Positions 33,423 through 43,303 of a stretch of 64,000 nt of DNA are shown here, piece by piece. This stretch comes from Paenibacillus spiritus. GTDB lineage: Bacteria; Bacillota; Bacilli; Paenibacillales; Paenibacillaceae. A program made the position numbers and the translations under genes. The notes below the pieces were generated by a model. That model made no database searches, had not been told where the DNA came from, and saw nothing but the letters and a program-made list of their open reading frames with translations. How positions within the stretch are numbered: the stretch's first letter is position 1; every line of letters begins with the position of its first letter. Location of the stretch: assembly GCF_008710135.1 (NCBI RefSeq), contig NZ_VYKK01000012.1, forward strand, positions 160,737-224,736, written 5' to 3'.

Positions 33423-36400
33423 ATGAATTTAAAGACCATTTGGCGCAGAGTACTTGCAGGTATCCTTTCTCTGGCGCTGCTTCCCTGGTTCAATCCGGCT
33501 CCGGAGAAGGTACAAGCTGCGGGAGAAATCATCGAGTATAACGATGTCACCATTCCGGCCCGTTCTTATACGGCTTCAAGGCCCGCCAGTTACCCCGGAG
33601 ACCCGGACTGGTATGCGAGTACGATGGAGGCGAATTTCGGAGAGAACACGTACAAAATCAAATACGACCAGGTCCAGCATCTTCTCTATCTCGATATGAC
33701 CGGCATCTACGCTCCGACCAGAGTTGAGGTTCATCGGGAACCTCTGGGAGAGCTGGCGAAGAATTGGACGCGGGACCGGGCCTGGCATGGGTATGATACT
33801 TGGTGGGATCAGAATCTGGATCTTAAATACAGTGACGGCACCATAGAACAATTAGCCAACACGCACGGCGGCACTTTTAACAGCATGTACGAGAATGGCG
33901 ATCTTAGCGGATATCATAATGGTTCTAATGAAATCCGGGAGAATCCAATGGGCTATTATAAAAGATGGTACCCTGACCCCGTTAATCATCCGGACTATTA
34001 CCAGCTCGATTACTCTCAAACTTACATTGTGCCCAGTTCCTACTTTCCGCTTGATCCGGCCAAGAAGCCAGTAGCGCTAATACTTACCTTAAAATATACG
34101 GACTCTTATGATACGCTCAATATGAACTTCAACCGTACAAATCATTATCCCTACAGCATTACCGATACGGTTACAATCCCGCTGACGACCAACAAAGCAC
34201 CGAAACTGACGCTGACTTCGCTTCCGGGAAGCATCATGAACGAGTCGGGGTTCAGCACTTACAATCTGGAGGGCTATGTGCAGGACCCCGACAATGATAC
34301 GCTCGATTTGATTGCCGAAATTCCGAATGTGTTCTACCGGAAAATATCCATACCCGCTACCGGATCGCCCAAGAATTTCATCATCCCGGTAGATACCTTG
34401 ACGGACAGCCTGTCGCCGGGCACGTACACGATACAGGTAAAAGCGGTAGATCCCTTCAAGATGAAGGCAGTCGCCTCAACCAGCCTCACCGTAACGAAGC
34501 GGCTGAAGAATAAAGCCTATATTCTGGTCAATGAGCCGGTCAGCATATCCGGCAGCTACGCCGATCCGGAGAACGATCCCAAATACGCAGAACGGTACAT
34601 GTATGAACAAGACCCCGGATTCTTCGATAATCCGATGGGGCTAATTTCAGATAACGGGCTGTGGAGAAGCAGCAGGTACACTTCTTTTCCATACAGCGGC
34701 GCTTACGCAGCGAGATTTCAGAACCGGGACAACCCGCTGAACGACAACCGGTTCGATGAGTTCCGGCAATGGAGCCGGGATAATCTCTCCAGCATGACGT
34801 TCCTGGTTCATCGTAAGCCGGTGGCGCTGTTCACGGCCAGACTGAATAACGGAAACGTTACGATTGCGGATCAGTCCTATGATCTGGACCATGTCTCGGC
34901 TCCGAACAAAGGCATTTACGCCCGTCAGTGGCAGTATAAGAAGAAATCCGACGAGACCTGGACAGAGGGAAGTTTATCGGTACTTCCGGCCAATGACGCC
35001 TATGAAATTCGGCTGCGGGTGCGGGACATTGACGGACCGGACGGAATCGGAGTATGGAGCGACTGGTATCAAGTCGGTGTAGGCGAACCTGGCAATATGC
35101 CTCCGGTCGCACTCTTCACAGTGACGCCGAATAATGTCAGTTACCGCAAGAATACCACTGTGGCAGACCGCTCCTTCGACCCGGATAATGATGTGCTGGA
35201 TACGTATGAGTGGACGCTAGAGAAGAGCGGTGAAGGAACAAAGTGGCACTCCTGGGGACCGGCGACCATGCCGCCCAATATTGCCGCTTACGGCGTCGGC
35301 AGCTATACGCTGACTCTCAAAGTCCGCGACAGCCGGGGGCTGTGGTCCAGCCCGTATTCTCAGAGTATTCAGGTGACCAACGCGCCTCCGGTTGCGGCTT
35401 TTGCGATGCTGGAAGAGCTGTACCGGGATTCGGTCGTCACGATGGAGAATACGACTCCCGATCCGGACGCGGATGGAGACGCTGTAAGCTATAAATGGAA
35501 TGCGCGGCTTGGCAGCGGCAGCTACTATTTTGCCGGCAGCAACCGCAATCAGAACGTCAGTGTTCGCAGTCTGATCACTCAGATGGGGCTGACCGAAAGG
35601 CAAGCCGTATCGGAAGGCTGGGAAATGCGGCTCACGGCGTCGGACGGCACCTTAAGCTCCAATGCCACCCGGCTCTTCAAGGTATTGAACCACGTTCCGG
35701 TCGCCGCAATCGGCGGATCCGATGCGGCTGTTCAATACCGGACATACACGTACACATCGGCCGATGAGGACGGAGATTCTTCAGATGCGGGCAATCTTCA
35801 GTATTATTGGCGCATCACGAATGAGGACGGGGCGAAGGAGATAAGACGCACGCCGAATGTGCAGATGGACTATGACCAACCCGGTGTCTACACCTTGGAA
35901 CATTGGGCCGTTGACCCGATCGGGGCCAAGTCCAATATTGCCGCGCTGAAGGTGAATGTTGCGCCGAATCTGCCTCCGGTCATGACGATAACGGCTCCAA
36001 GCGGAACCGCGACAAATCCAACCATCCTGGATGCTGTCAAGGACGGCGATCCGTTCGTAACCTGGTCATACTCGGACCCCGAGAATGACGCACAAGAGAA
36101 GTATCGGCTGGAATTTTACGACAAGGCCGGGTTGCTCTGCACCACCGCCGAGAACACCGACGCGGCAGGCACAGCGCGGAAGTGGCAGAGCCCGGCGATG
36201 AAGTTCGAACCTTTTGTTCCCTATAGCGTCATCGGGCGCGTCTATTCCAAGCAGAGCTGGTCCGAGCTGTCGAACGAGCGGGCATTCATCGTGGATAATC
36301 CGCCGGTGCCCGGGTTTACGCTAATCACCGACACCGGCCGGGATGCAACCGGAGTTCCGATTTACCGGACGGATACGCTGCGGATCACCAGTACCGCCTA

Positions 36401-37325
36401 TGACGATGATGAATCAAAGGGCGACACGATCACGTATCGCTATTACCTGAAGTCAAGCGGCGGCAGCGAGAGCCTAATAAGCTCGGTAGCCGATTGGGAA
36501 AAGCAGTTCAGTACAAACGGGACGTTTACGATTCGCCAAGTGGTGACGGATTCGCTGGGCCTGTACCGGGAAGAAACGCACAGCTTGGCGGTTCAGAACC
36601 GGCTGCCGACCGTAGAGCTCGCCTTTCCGTCCAGTCAGAGCTCCGCCAAACCGACGATTGCCAGCACCCTGACGCCGGTAATCAAGTGGAATTACGCCGA
36701 TCCGGACGGCGACGAACAGCACCGGTACCAGGTTCATATCAGGGATGCTGCGACGAATGCGCCGGTTCTGGAGTCTCCACTTACCCTGTCGGGCGCGAAC
36801 CAGTGGACTGTTCCGGCGAATGCGCTGGTCGAGAACAAGGTGTACAAGGTCAGCGTCACCGTATATGACGGGCCGGACGGGGCCGGTTACGGAAGCACGA
36901 CTTCCGATCCCCGTTATCTTATGGCCAACCTGCTCAGCGTCACTGGCAGCGTGAAGCATACGGACGACTGGAACGCGAACCGGCAGCAGTACAACCTGAA
37001 GCAGAGCGGCAATGCCGAACTGCCACGGGGATACCGCGTGTTCTGGGCCGGGGAGAAGTTTGTGCTCTATGCCGAAGCTGCGGGGCTGCCTGATACAATT
37101 ACTGCACAGATGGACGGCGGGAGGCAGGCTGAGCTTCATCCGCTAAATGAAGACAGAACGCTCTGGACCGGAGAAATGTCCGATCCGGCGTTTGCCCTAC
37201 TGCCTGATGGACCGCTCGCTTTTACATTCACTGCCCGCAATGCCTATCACACTAAAGTGGACCGCGTTGTGGTCGAAATCCGGGGGGCCTGGGATGATTA
37301 CTTCCGGAATCATCGGGTGAAATAA
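33423..37325 (+). CDS. Giant exported PKD-repeat protein (tad locus 2)
   Basis: A 1300-aa secreted protein with a signal peptide (VLAGILSLALLPWFNPAPEKVQA). After an N-terminal beta-rich domain come at least four PKD-type repeats, marked by PVALFTARLNNGNVTIADQSYDLD, PPVALFTVTPNNVSYRKNTTVADRSFDPDNDVLDTYEW, PPVAAFAMLEELYRDSVVTMENTTPDPDADGDAVSYKW and VPVAAIGGSDAAVQYRTYTYTSADEDGD. Fibronectin-like segments follow, and the C-terminus is a beta domain without anchor. Ribosome site TAGGAGGG before ATG 33423. PKD repeats extend surface proteins in many bacteria; an adhesin or pilus tip role is inference. Confidence 0.75.
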   Translation: MNLKTIWRRVLAGILSLALLPWFNPAPEKVQAAGEIIEYNDVTIPARSYTASRPASYPGDPDWYASTMEANFGENTYKIKYDQVQHLLYLDMTGIYAPTRVEVHREPLGELAKNWTRDRAWHGYDTWWDQNLDLKYSDGTIEQLANTHGGTFNSMYENGDLSGYHNGSNEIRENPMGYYKRWYPDPVNHPDYYQLDYSQTYIVPSSYFPLDPAKKPVALILTLKYTDSYDTLNMNFNRTNHYPYSITDTVTIPLTTNKAPKLTLTSLPGSIMNESGFSTYNLEGYVQDPDNDTLDLIAEIPNVFYRKISIPATGSPKNFIIPVDTLTDSLSPGTYTIQVKAVDPFKMKAVASTSLTVTKRLKNKAYILVNEPVSISGSYADPENDPKYAERYMYEQDPGFFDNPMGLISDNGLWRSSRYTSFPYSGAYAARFQNRDNPLNDNRFDEFRQWSRDNLSSMTFLVHRKPVALFTARLNNGNVTIADQSYDLDHVSAPNKGIYARQWQYKKKSDETWTEGSLSVLPANDAYEIRLRVRDIDGPDGIGVWSDWYQVGVGEPGNMPPVALFTVTPNNVSYRKNTTVADRSFDPDNDVLDTYEWTLEKSGEGTKWHSWGPATMPPNIAAYGVGSYTLTLKVRDSRGLWSSPYSQSIQVTNAPPVAAFAMLEELYRDSVVTMENTTPDPDADGDAVSYKWNARLGSGSYYFAGSNRNQNVSVRSLITQMGLTERQAVSEGWEMRLTASDGTLSSNATRLFKVLNHVPVAAIGGSDAAVQYRTYTYTSADEDGDSSDAGNLQYYWRITNEDGAKEIRRTPNVQMDYDQPGVYTLEHWAVDPIGAKSNIAALKVNVAPNLPPVMTITAPSGTATNPTILDAVKDGDPFVTWSYSDPENDAQEKYRLEFYDKAGLLCTTAENTDAAGTARKWQSPAMKFEPFVPYSVIGRVYSKQSWSELSNERAFIVDNPPVPGFTLITDTGRDATGVPIYRTDTLRITSTAYDDDESKGDTITYRYYLKSSGGSESLISSVADWEKQFSTNGTFTIRQVVTDSLGLYREETHSLAVQNRLPTVELAFPSSQSSAKPTIASTLTPVIKWNYADPDGDEQHRYQVHIRDAATNAPVLESPLTLSGANQWTVPANALVENKVYKVSVTVYDGPDGAGYGSTTSDPRYLMANLLSVTGSVKHTDDWNANRQQYNLKQSGNAELPRGYRVFWAGEKFVLYAEAAGLPDTITAQMDGGRQAELHPLNEDRTLWTGEMSDPAFALLPDGPLAFTFTARNAYHTKVDRVVVEIRGAWDDYFRNHRVK

Positions 37326-37417
37326 ACAGAGAACGAAGGGAGTGTTCCGCATAAAAAAACAGCCTGTATACGACACTGAATAAGCGGAACGCAGCAGCGC
37401 CGCTTCAAAAAACACTA

Positions 37418-37447
37418 TTGGAAATGCTTCCACTTTAGTGATACAAT
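37418..37447 (+). promoter_or_regulatory. Promoter of tkt
   Basis: TTGGAA (37418-37423), an 18-nt spacer and TACAAT (37442-37447) lie 42 bases before the tkt start. A GTTCCGC/GCGGAAC pair (37343-37349 and 37386-37392) brackets the region upstream. Confidence 0.55.
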
Positions 37448-37488
37448 AATAGTCAAAATGACATTTATGAGTCTTGAGGAGGATAATA

Positions 37489-39540
37489 ATGACCGAAGAA
37501 CAGGCAAAACAGCAGGCATTGCCGCAGGACGAGAACTCCACGGTGGACAACCTTGCGATCACCACGATCCGAACTCTGGCCATCGACGCCATCGAGAAGG
37601 CGAATTCCGGCCATCCGGGGATGCCGATGGGCTCCGCTCCTATGGGCTATCAGCTCTTCGCCAAGACGATGAACCATAACCCGGAGCATCCGACATGGGT
37701 GAACCGCGACCGCTTTGTTCTCTCCGCCGGACACGGCTCCATGCTGCTGTACAGTCTGCTGCACCTGAGCGGCTATGATCTTCCAATGGAAGAGTTGAAG
37801 AAGTTCCGTCAGTGGGGAAGCCTGACGCCGGGTCATCCGGAGTTTGGACATACCGCCGGCGTGGACGCCACGACCGGTCCTCTGGGACAGGGGATCGCGA
37901 TGGCGGTCGGCATGGCGATTGCGGAAGCGCAGCTCGGCGCAACGTACAACAGAGAAGGCCATGACATCATCAACCATTATACGTATGCGATCTGCGGAGA
38001 CGGCGACCTCATGGAAGGCATCTCTTCGGAAGCGGCTTCCCTGGCAGGCCATCTTCAGCTCGGCAAGCTGGTCGTTCTCTATGACTCCAATGATATTTCG
38101 CTCGACGGCAAGCTGAACCTGGCCTTCTCCGAGAATGTAGCCAAGCGTTTTGAAGCTTACGGCTGGCAGGTGCTGCGCGTGGAAGACGGCAACGATCTTC
38201 CGGCCATCGGCCGCGCCATTGAAGAAGCGCAGAAAGAGACCGGTAAGCCGACCCTGATCGAAGTCAAGACAATCATCGGCTACGGCAGCCCCAACAAGCA
38301 GGGCATCGGCGGCCACGGCGGTACGCACGGATCCCCGCTGGGATCGGCGGAAGCGAAGCTGACCAAGGAATTCTACAAGTGGGTCTATGAAGAAGATTTC
38401 TACGTGCCGGATGAAGTGCGCGCCCGTTTTGCCGAAGTGAAAGAGAAGGGCATTGCAGCGAACAAGAAATGGGATGAGAAATTCGCGGCTTACCAGAAGG
38501 CCTATCCGGAGCTTGCCGCGCAGCTGACCACGGTGCTGAACGGCGATCTGGCAGAAGGCTGGGATGCCAAGCTCCCGACTTACAGCACGGAAGACAAAGC
38601 GGTCTCGACCCGCGTCGCTTCGGGCAACGCGCTGAACGGCCTGGCCGGAGGCGTTCCGCAGCTGTTCGGCGGTTCCGCCGACCTGGAGAGCTCCACCATG
38701 ACCCATCTGAAGGGTCTGCCTGCGTTCACGCCGGAGTCGTACGACGGCCGCAATATTTATTTCGGCGTCCGGGAATTCGGCATGGCTGCCGCGATGAACG
38801 GCATCGCTCTGCATACCGGTCTGAAAGTATTCGGCGGCACCTTCTTCGTGTTCACCGACTACCTGCGTCCGGCCGTCCGTCTGGCGGCGCTCATGAAGCT
38901 GCCGGTGACGTATGTGCTGACGCATGACAGCATTGCGGTCGGCGAAGACGGTCCGACTCATGAACCGATCGAACAGCTTGCTTCGCTGCGCATCATTCCG
39001 GGTCTGACGGTTATCCGTCCGGCAGATGGCAATGAAACATCGGCAGCTTGGGCGTATGCCATGGAGAACAAGTCCGGCCCGGTTGCACTGGTTCTGACCC
39101 GTCAGAACCTGCCGATCCTGGAAGGGACTACGAAGAACGTGCGCGAGAACATCAAGCGCGGCGGATATGTCGTCTCCGATGCGAAGGACGGCAAGCCGCA
39201 GGCCCAGATTATCGCGACCGGTTCGGAAGTGCAGCTTGCCGTGAAGGCGCAGGCCGCTCTGGCCGAAGAAGGAATTCAGGTCCGCGTCATCAGCTTGCCA
39301 AGCTGGGAGCTGTTCCAGCAGCAGGATAAGGCGTACCGCGATTCCGTTCTTCTTCCGGACGTCAAGGCCCGCCTGGCTGTGGAAATGGCCCAGACCTTCG
39401 GCTGGGAGCGCTACGTCGGCGACCAGGGCGATATTCTCGGCATCACCACGTTCGGCGCTTCGGCTCCGGGCGACACGGTTATCAAGGAATACGGGTTCAC
39501 GGTAGAGAATGTAGTCAGCCGCGTCAAAGCGCTGCTGTAA
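37489..39540 (+). CDS. tkt: Transketolase
   Basis: A 683-aa ThDP enzyme of the non-oxidative pentose phosphate pathway. The thiamine-binding motif is [19 protein letters not shown], followed by [14 protein letters not shown]. The C-terminal pyrimidine domain has [17 protein letters not shown] (catalytic Glu) and [23 protein letters not shown]. Length is close to normal. ATG 37489 follows AGGAGG by six bases. It is followed 33 bases later by ppnP, with no terminator between them, so the two probably share a transcript. Confidence 0.96.
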   Translation: MTEEQAKQQALPQDENSTVDNLAITTIRTLAIDAIEKANSGHPGMPMGSAPMGYQLFAKTMNHNPEHPTWVNRDRFVLSAGHGSMLLYSLLHLSGYDLPMEELKKFRQWGSLTPGHPEFGHTAGVDATTGPLGQGIAMAVGMAIAEAQLGATYNREGHDIINHYTYAICGDGDLMEGISSEAASLAGHLQLGKLVVLYDSNDISLDGKLNLAFSENVAKRFEAYGWQVLRVEDGNDLPAIGRAIEEAQKETGKPTLIEVKTIIGYGSPNKQGIGGHGGTHGSPLGSAEAKLTKEFYKWVYEEDFYVPDEVRARFAEVKEKGIAANKKWDEKFAAYQKAYPELAAQLTTVLNGDLAEGWDAKLPTYSTEDKAVSTRVASGNALNGLAGGVPQLFGGSADLESSTMTHLKGLPAFTPESYDGRNIYFGVREFGMAAAMNGIALHTGLKVFGGTFFVFTDYLRPAVRLAALMKLPVTYVLTHDSIAVGEDGPTHEPIEQLASLRIIPGLTVIRPADGNETSAAWAYAMENKSGPVALVLTRQNLPILEGTTKNVRENIKRGGYVVSDAKDGKPQAQIIATGSEVQLAVKAQAALAEEGIQVRVISLPSWELFQQQDKAYRDSVLLPDVKARLAVEMAQTFGWERYVGDQGDILGITTFGASAPGDTVIKEYGFTVENVVSRVKALL

Positions 39541-39573
39541 GCTTATATTCGAAGAATAAGGGAGCTGGGGACA

Positions 39574-39894
39574 ATGGGACAATTCGAGCAGGCAACCGTT
39601 CAGAAGAAAGCGAACATTTATTATGACGGCAAGGTAACGAGCCGTACTGTTACTCTGCAGGATGGCCTCAAGGTGACGCTGGGAATCATGCTTCCCGGAG
39701 TCTATGAATTCGGAACGGAAGGACCGGAGACGATGGAAATTCTGTCCGGCGAGTTGAAGGTGCGTCTTCCCGGCGCCGAAGTCTGGCAGGAGATCAAGGG
39801 CCCCGAAACCTTCCACGTTCCGGGCAACTCCAAGTTCGCTCTGGAGGTCTTCACCGTTACCGATTATTGCTGCTCTTACCCGGACAAGCTGTAA
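39574..39894 (+). CDS. ppnP: Pyrimidine/purine nucleoside phosphorylase PpnP-like (DUF1255 cupin)
   Basis: A 106-aa cupin protein. The sequence SRTVTLQDGLKVTLGIMLPGVYEFGTEGPETMEILSGELKVRLPGAEVW is the full DUF1255 hallmark. In E. coli the homologue phosphorolyses several nucleosides to ribose 1-phosphate. Being next to transketolase, it could feed pentose into the same pathway; that link is inferred. ATG 39574 has GGGAGCTGGGG upstream. Confidence 0.9.
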   Translation: MGQFEQATVQKKANIYYDGKVTSRTVTLQDGLKVTLGIMLPGVYEFGTEGPETMEILSGELKVRLPGAEVWQEIKGPETFHVPGNSKFALEVFTVTDYCCSYPDKL

Positions 39895-39925
39895 CGCTTC
39901 CCCGGACCCCGCAAGATTTGAACTC

Positions 39926-39956
39926 AAGCGTACCGGCGGCCGCCGGTACGCTTTTT
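39926..39956 (+). terminator. Terminator of tkt-ppnP
   Basis: A 28-bp perfect palindrome (39926-39939 with 39940-39953) folds into a hairpin with a GGCC core and is followed by T residues. Confidence 0.88.
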
Positions 39957-40014
39957 TATGATTCGCTGAAGCGACCCGCTGCAGCCGAAAGCCGCCCCCT
40001 TTCAGCTCCACTTC

Positions 40015-40047
40015 AAAAAAACCGCCCGCGCAGAGTGCGCGGACGGT
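40015..40047 (-). terminator. Terminator of the hydroxyacid dehydrogenase gene
   Basis: On the minus strand, ACCGTCCGCGC (40047-40037) pairs with GCGCGGGCGGT (40031-40021) around a five-base loop, then runs into six T (the A-tract 40015-40020). Confidence 0.85.
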
Positions 40048-40088
40048 CCGGTTTTGCTGGTCATTCTTCCCGGCCTGTTCCTGCCGGC

Positions 40089-40976
40089 CTATTCGCCGAT
40101 CCGGCGGCCCAGCCAGGCTTCATACACCTTGACGACCGAGGAGAGGTCGTCTTCGCCGAAGCCGCCGTTATAGCCGGCCTGGAACAGGCTCTTGGCGAGC
40201 TCCAGCGCCGGCGTGGGAACGCCGCCGGCATCGCTGAGCGCGGAAGCGAGCTTCAGATCCTTGAGCATAAGACCCAGCGAGAACTGGTTGCTGAAGTCGC
40301 CGTCGATAATTTTGCGGCCCTTCAGTTCGGCCTGTTTGCTGCCCGCAGAGCCGTTCTTCACCAGCTCCAGGAACTTGTCTGCCGGTACTCCGGACTGGAC
40401 GGCGATTGAGAAGCCCTCGGCCAACGCCACGTTATGGATGCCGACCATGGCGTTGTGCGCAAGCTTGGCCGCCGCTCCGCTGCCGTTGTCGCCCATATGC
40501 AGCAGCAGCCGGCCCATCGTGTCGAAGAGATCGCGGCTCTGCTCAATGGCATCGGCGCTGCCGCCGACCATGAAGACCAGCGTGCCTTCAACGGCGGCCG
40601 GCTTGCTTCCGGTTACCGGCGCATCGAGGAAACACGCGCCTTTCTCTTCCACCGCGGCGGCGATCTCCTTGACGAGGCCGGGAGAAATGGTGCTGGAGTC
40701 GATGACGATCATCCCCGGGCGGAGCGCGGCGAGCACGCCGTCTTCCCCGTAGAAGACCTCGCGGATGGAAACGTCGTTGCTGATCATGGTAATCAGCGTG
40801 TCCTGGCCTTCCGCCGCCGCGCGGGGCGTAGAGGCGGTGGCTGCGCCCTCGCTTGCCAGCGGCTCGCACTTGGCGGCCGTGCGGTTATACACGGTTACCG
40901 GGAATCCGGCGCGCAGCAGGTTGGAAGCCATCGGGGCTCCCATGGTGCCAAGGCCAATAAATCCAATACGTTTCAT
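40089..40976 (-). CDS. NAD(P)-dependent beta-hydroxyacid dehydrogenase (3-hydroxyisobutyrate dehydrogenase family)
   Basis: A 295-aa oxidoreductase. N-terminal dinucleotide motif GFIGLGTMGAPMASNLLRAG (residues 5-24), substrate loop DAPVTGSKPAAVEGTLVFMVGG (Asp/Ser/Gly-rich, near 118-139), catalytic lysine in GAAAKLAHNAMVGIHNVALAEG near 170, and a C-terminal KDLKLASALSDAGG block. The exact substrate (3-hydroxyisobutyrate, glyoxylate or tartronate) cannot be told. It is transcribed opposite to both neighbours and has a private terminator. Confidence 0.93.
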   Translation of the reverse strand: MKRIGFIGLGTMGAPMASNLLRAGFPVTVYNRTAAKCEPLASEGAATASTPRAAAEGQDTLITMISNDVSIREVFYGEDGVLAALRPGMIVIDSSTISPGLVKEIAAAVEEKGACFLDAPVTGSKPAAVEGTLVFMVGGSADAIEQSRDLFDTMGRLLLHMGDNGSGAAAKLAHNAMVGIHNVALAEGFSIAVQSGVPADKFLELVKNGSAGSKQAELKGRKIIDGDFSNQFSLGLMLKDLKLASALSDAGGVPTPALELAKSLFQAGYNGGFGEDDLSSVVKVYEAWLGRRIGE

Positions 40977-41173
40977 GAAATGCTAACACTCCTTTCGGCC
41001 TAATGGGTTCTATTTTATCACGCGGCAGCGGGGGAGTGAACAAGTGAACAAAGGAAGGGGCATCTGCCGCAGTGACCGGCGCCCTTGTCAGTGATGGCAA
41101 ATTAAAGTATCCTATTAGAAAGTTGCGACCATCCGTGTCCAAATGAAAGAACTAACAGGAGGGACCCATTTCA

Positions 41174-42529
41174 ATGTCCAAGAAAGCCGTATTCGATTAT
41201 AGCAAAGCCCTATCCTTCGTCAGCCAGCATGAAGTCGACTATTTCGCCGCACCGATCAAGCTGGCTCACGAGCAGCTCCACAGCAAGAGCGGAGCGGGCT
41301 CCGATTACACGGGCTGGATCGATCTTCCGCATGCATACGACAAGGAAGAATTCGCCCGCATTCAGCAAGCGGCGAAGAAGATTCAGAACGATTCCGAAGT
41401 GCTGATCGTGATCGGCATCGGCGGTTCCTACCTCGGCGCCCGCGCCGCGATCGAAGCGCTTACGAACTCCTTCTACAACAACATGGAGAAGGGCAAACGC
41501 GGCACGCCGGAAGTTTATTTTGCCGGCAATAACATCAGTTCGACCTACATGACTCACCTGCTTCAGCTTATTGAAGGCAAAGACTTCTCCATCAACGTGA
41601 TTTCCAAGTCGGGAACGACAACCGAGCCGGCTATCGCCTTCCGGATCTTCCGCGCCGCGCTGGAGAAGAAATACGGAAGAGATGAAGCCCGCAAGCGTAT
41701 CTATGCCACGACCGACAAGGCCAAGGGCGCGCTCAAGACGCTGGCCAATGAAGAAGGCTACGAGTCATTCGTCATTCCGGACGACGTCGGCGGACGCTAC
41801 TCCGTTCTGACGGCCGTAGGCCTGCTGCCGATTGCCGTTGCCGGCATCGACATCGAAGAGATGATGAAGGGCGCAGCCGCTGCTGCCGACGATTTCAACA
41901 ATCCGGACGTAGCGACGAACCAGGCTTACCAGTATGCAGCCGTCCGCAACGCACTGTATCGCAAGGGCAAGACCACGGAGATCCTCGTCAACTACGAGCC
42001 ATCCCTGCACTATGTCTCCGAATGGTGGAAGCAGCTCTTCGGCGAGAGCGAAGGCAAGGATTACAAAGGCATCTACCCGGCATCGGTTGATTTCTCGACG
42101 GACCTGCATTCCATGGGCCAATTCATCCAAGAAGGCAACCGCAACATTTTTGAGACCGTCATCCAGGTGGAGAACGTGCGCGAACACATCACCATCGAGA
42201 GCGATCCAGACGATCTGGACGGATTGAACTTCCTGGCCGGACAGACCGTTGACTTCGTCAACAAGAAGGCTTTCCAGGGCACGCTTCTGGCCCATACCGA
42301 CGGACAGGTTCCGAACCTGGTGGTTACGATTCCGGATCAGACGCCTTACAGCTTCGGCTACCTGGTGTACTTCTTTGAAATTGCCTGCGGCGTCAGCGGC
42401 TACCTGCTCGGCGTCAACCCGTTCGATCAACCGGGTGTGGAAGCCTACAAGAAGAACATGTTCGCGCTGCTCGGCAAGCCGGGCTATGATAAGGAGAAAG
42501 CCGAACTGGAAGCCCGTCTGACCGAATAG
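41174..42529 (+). CDS. pgi: Glucose-6-phosphate isomerase
   Basis: A 451-aa cytoplasmic enzyme of glycolysis. Family motifs [55 protein letters not shown] and [20 protein letters not shown] are all present. The short ~450-aa form is the one found in Bacillales. Ribosome site ACAGGAGGGACC. Monocistronic, with an inverted repeat after it. Confidence 0.96.
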   Translation: MSKKAVFDYSKALSFVSQHEVDYFAAPIKLAHEQLHSKSGAGSDYTGWIDLPHAYDKEEFARIQQAAKKIQNDSEVLIVIGIGGSYLGARAAIEALTNSFYNNMEKGKRGTPEVYFAGNNISSTYMTHLLQLIEGKDFSINVISKSGTTTEPAIAFRIFRAALEKKYGRDEARKRIYATTDKAKGALKTLANEEGYESFVIPDDVGGRYSVLTAVGLLPIAVAGIDIEEMMKGAAAAADDFNNPDVATNQAYQYAAVRNALYRKGKTTEILVNYEPSLHYVSEWWKQLFGESEGKDYKGIYPASVDFSTDLHSMGQFIQEGNRNIFETVIQVENVREHITIESDPDDLDGLNFLAGQTVDFVNKKAFQGTLLAHTDGQVPNLVVTIPDQTPYSFGYLVYFFEIACGVSGYLLGVNPFDQPGVEAYKKNMFALLGKPGYDKEKAELEARLTE

Positions 42530-42580
42530 CACCGGAAGTATCACAAGCATCACAAGCAACCTATTATTCATCCACTGGAG

Positions 42581-42622
42581 AGGAGCAGTCCCACAGAGGC
42601 GGTATACGCCCGGACTGCTCCT
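42581..42622. repeat. Inverted repeat after pgi
   Basis: AGGAGCAGTCC (42581-42591) pairs with GGACTGCTCCT (42612-42622) with a nested short stem (42598-42601 with 42607-42610). There is no T-run, so it is at best a weak terminator. Confidence 0.5.
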
Positions 42623-42665
42623 TCCGGTATCTTGAATGAAGAAGCCAAATAAGGAATGAACGAAT

Positions 42666-43298
42666 ATGCTGCAGCAGTATCGAACGGTGCGCGCCCCGGG
42701 TTCCAAGGAAGTCATCATCCGCAAATCGCGCTTTATCGGCCATGTTATGCCGGTGGAGAGCGAAGAGGAAGCGGTGCGGTTCATCGAAGACATCAAGAAG
42801 AAGCATTGGGATGCGACTCATAACTGCTCCGCCTATGTCATTGGGGAGCGGGACGAAATTCAGAAGGCGTCCGACGACGGGGAGCCAAGCGGAACGGCCG
42901 GCAAGCCGATTCTGGAGGTTATCCGGAACCAGGGCGTCAAGAATGCGGCAATCGTCGTGACCCGTTATTTCGGCGGAATTCTGCTGGGAGCAGGCGGATT
43001 GATCCGGGCTTATACCGATGGCGCCGTTCTGGCGCTGGAGGCGGGCGAGGTGATTACGCGTGTGCTTCGGCGGGAGATATTCGTCGAGCTGGAATACACC
43101 TGGCTGGGCAAGGTCGAGAACGAACTTCGAGGACGCGGCGTCAAGACCGGCAATACCGAATTTAGCGATAAAGTCAGACTGTTGTGCCTGCCGGAGGAGG
43201 GGGAGAAGGGCAATTTCACCGCCTGGATGACGGATCTGACGCAGGGGCAAGCCGTAATTACGGAAGGCAGGAGGCTTTATTTTAACGAAGGGGAATAG
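42666..43298 (+). CDS. YigZ/IMPACT-family protein
   Basis: A 210-aa cytoplasmic protein. N-terminal IMPACT domain: KSRFIGHVMPVESEEEAVRFIEDIKKKHWDATHNCSAYVIG, then DDGEPSGTAGKPILEVI and VTRYFGGILLGAGGLIRAYTDG. The C-terminal DUF1949 domain follows from about 140. The family occurs widely, possibly linked to translation control; the exact role is open. Ribosome site AAGGAATG. The next gene (TetR) follows after 5 bases. Confidence 0.93.
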   Translation: MLQQYRTVRAPGSKEVIIRKSRFIGHVMPVESEEEAVRFIEDIKKKHWDATHNCSAYVIGERDEIQKASDDGEPSGTAGKPILEVIRNQGVKNAAIVVTRYFGGILLGAGGLIRAYTDGAVLALEAGEVITRVLRREIFVELEYTWLGKVENELRGRGVKTGNTEFSDKVRLLCLPEEGEKGNFTAWMTDLTQGQAVITEGRRLYFNEGE

Positions 43299-43303
43299 AT
43301 AAA

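Noticed and set aside
23831..37325. Interpretation of locus 2 as a type IV secretion or competence (ComG) system
   Set aside because: Gene order and protein types follow the tad layout (SAF, TadZ-like, CpaF-like, TadB/TadC-like); no VirB or ComGC-type genes are present.
37465..40011. 848-aa ORF antisense to transketolase
   Set aside because: It runs exactly opposite a highly conserved gene and is His/Arg/Leu-rich, as expected for the mirror of GC-rich coding DNA. No ribosome site.
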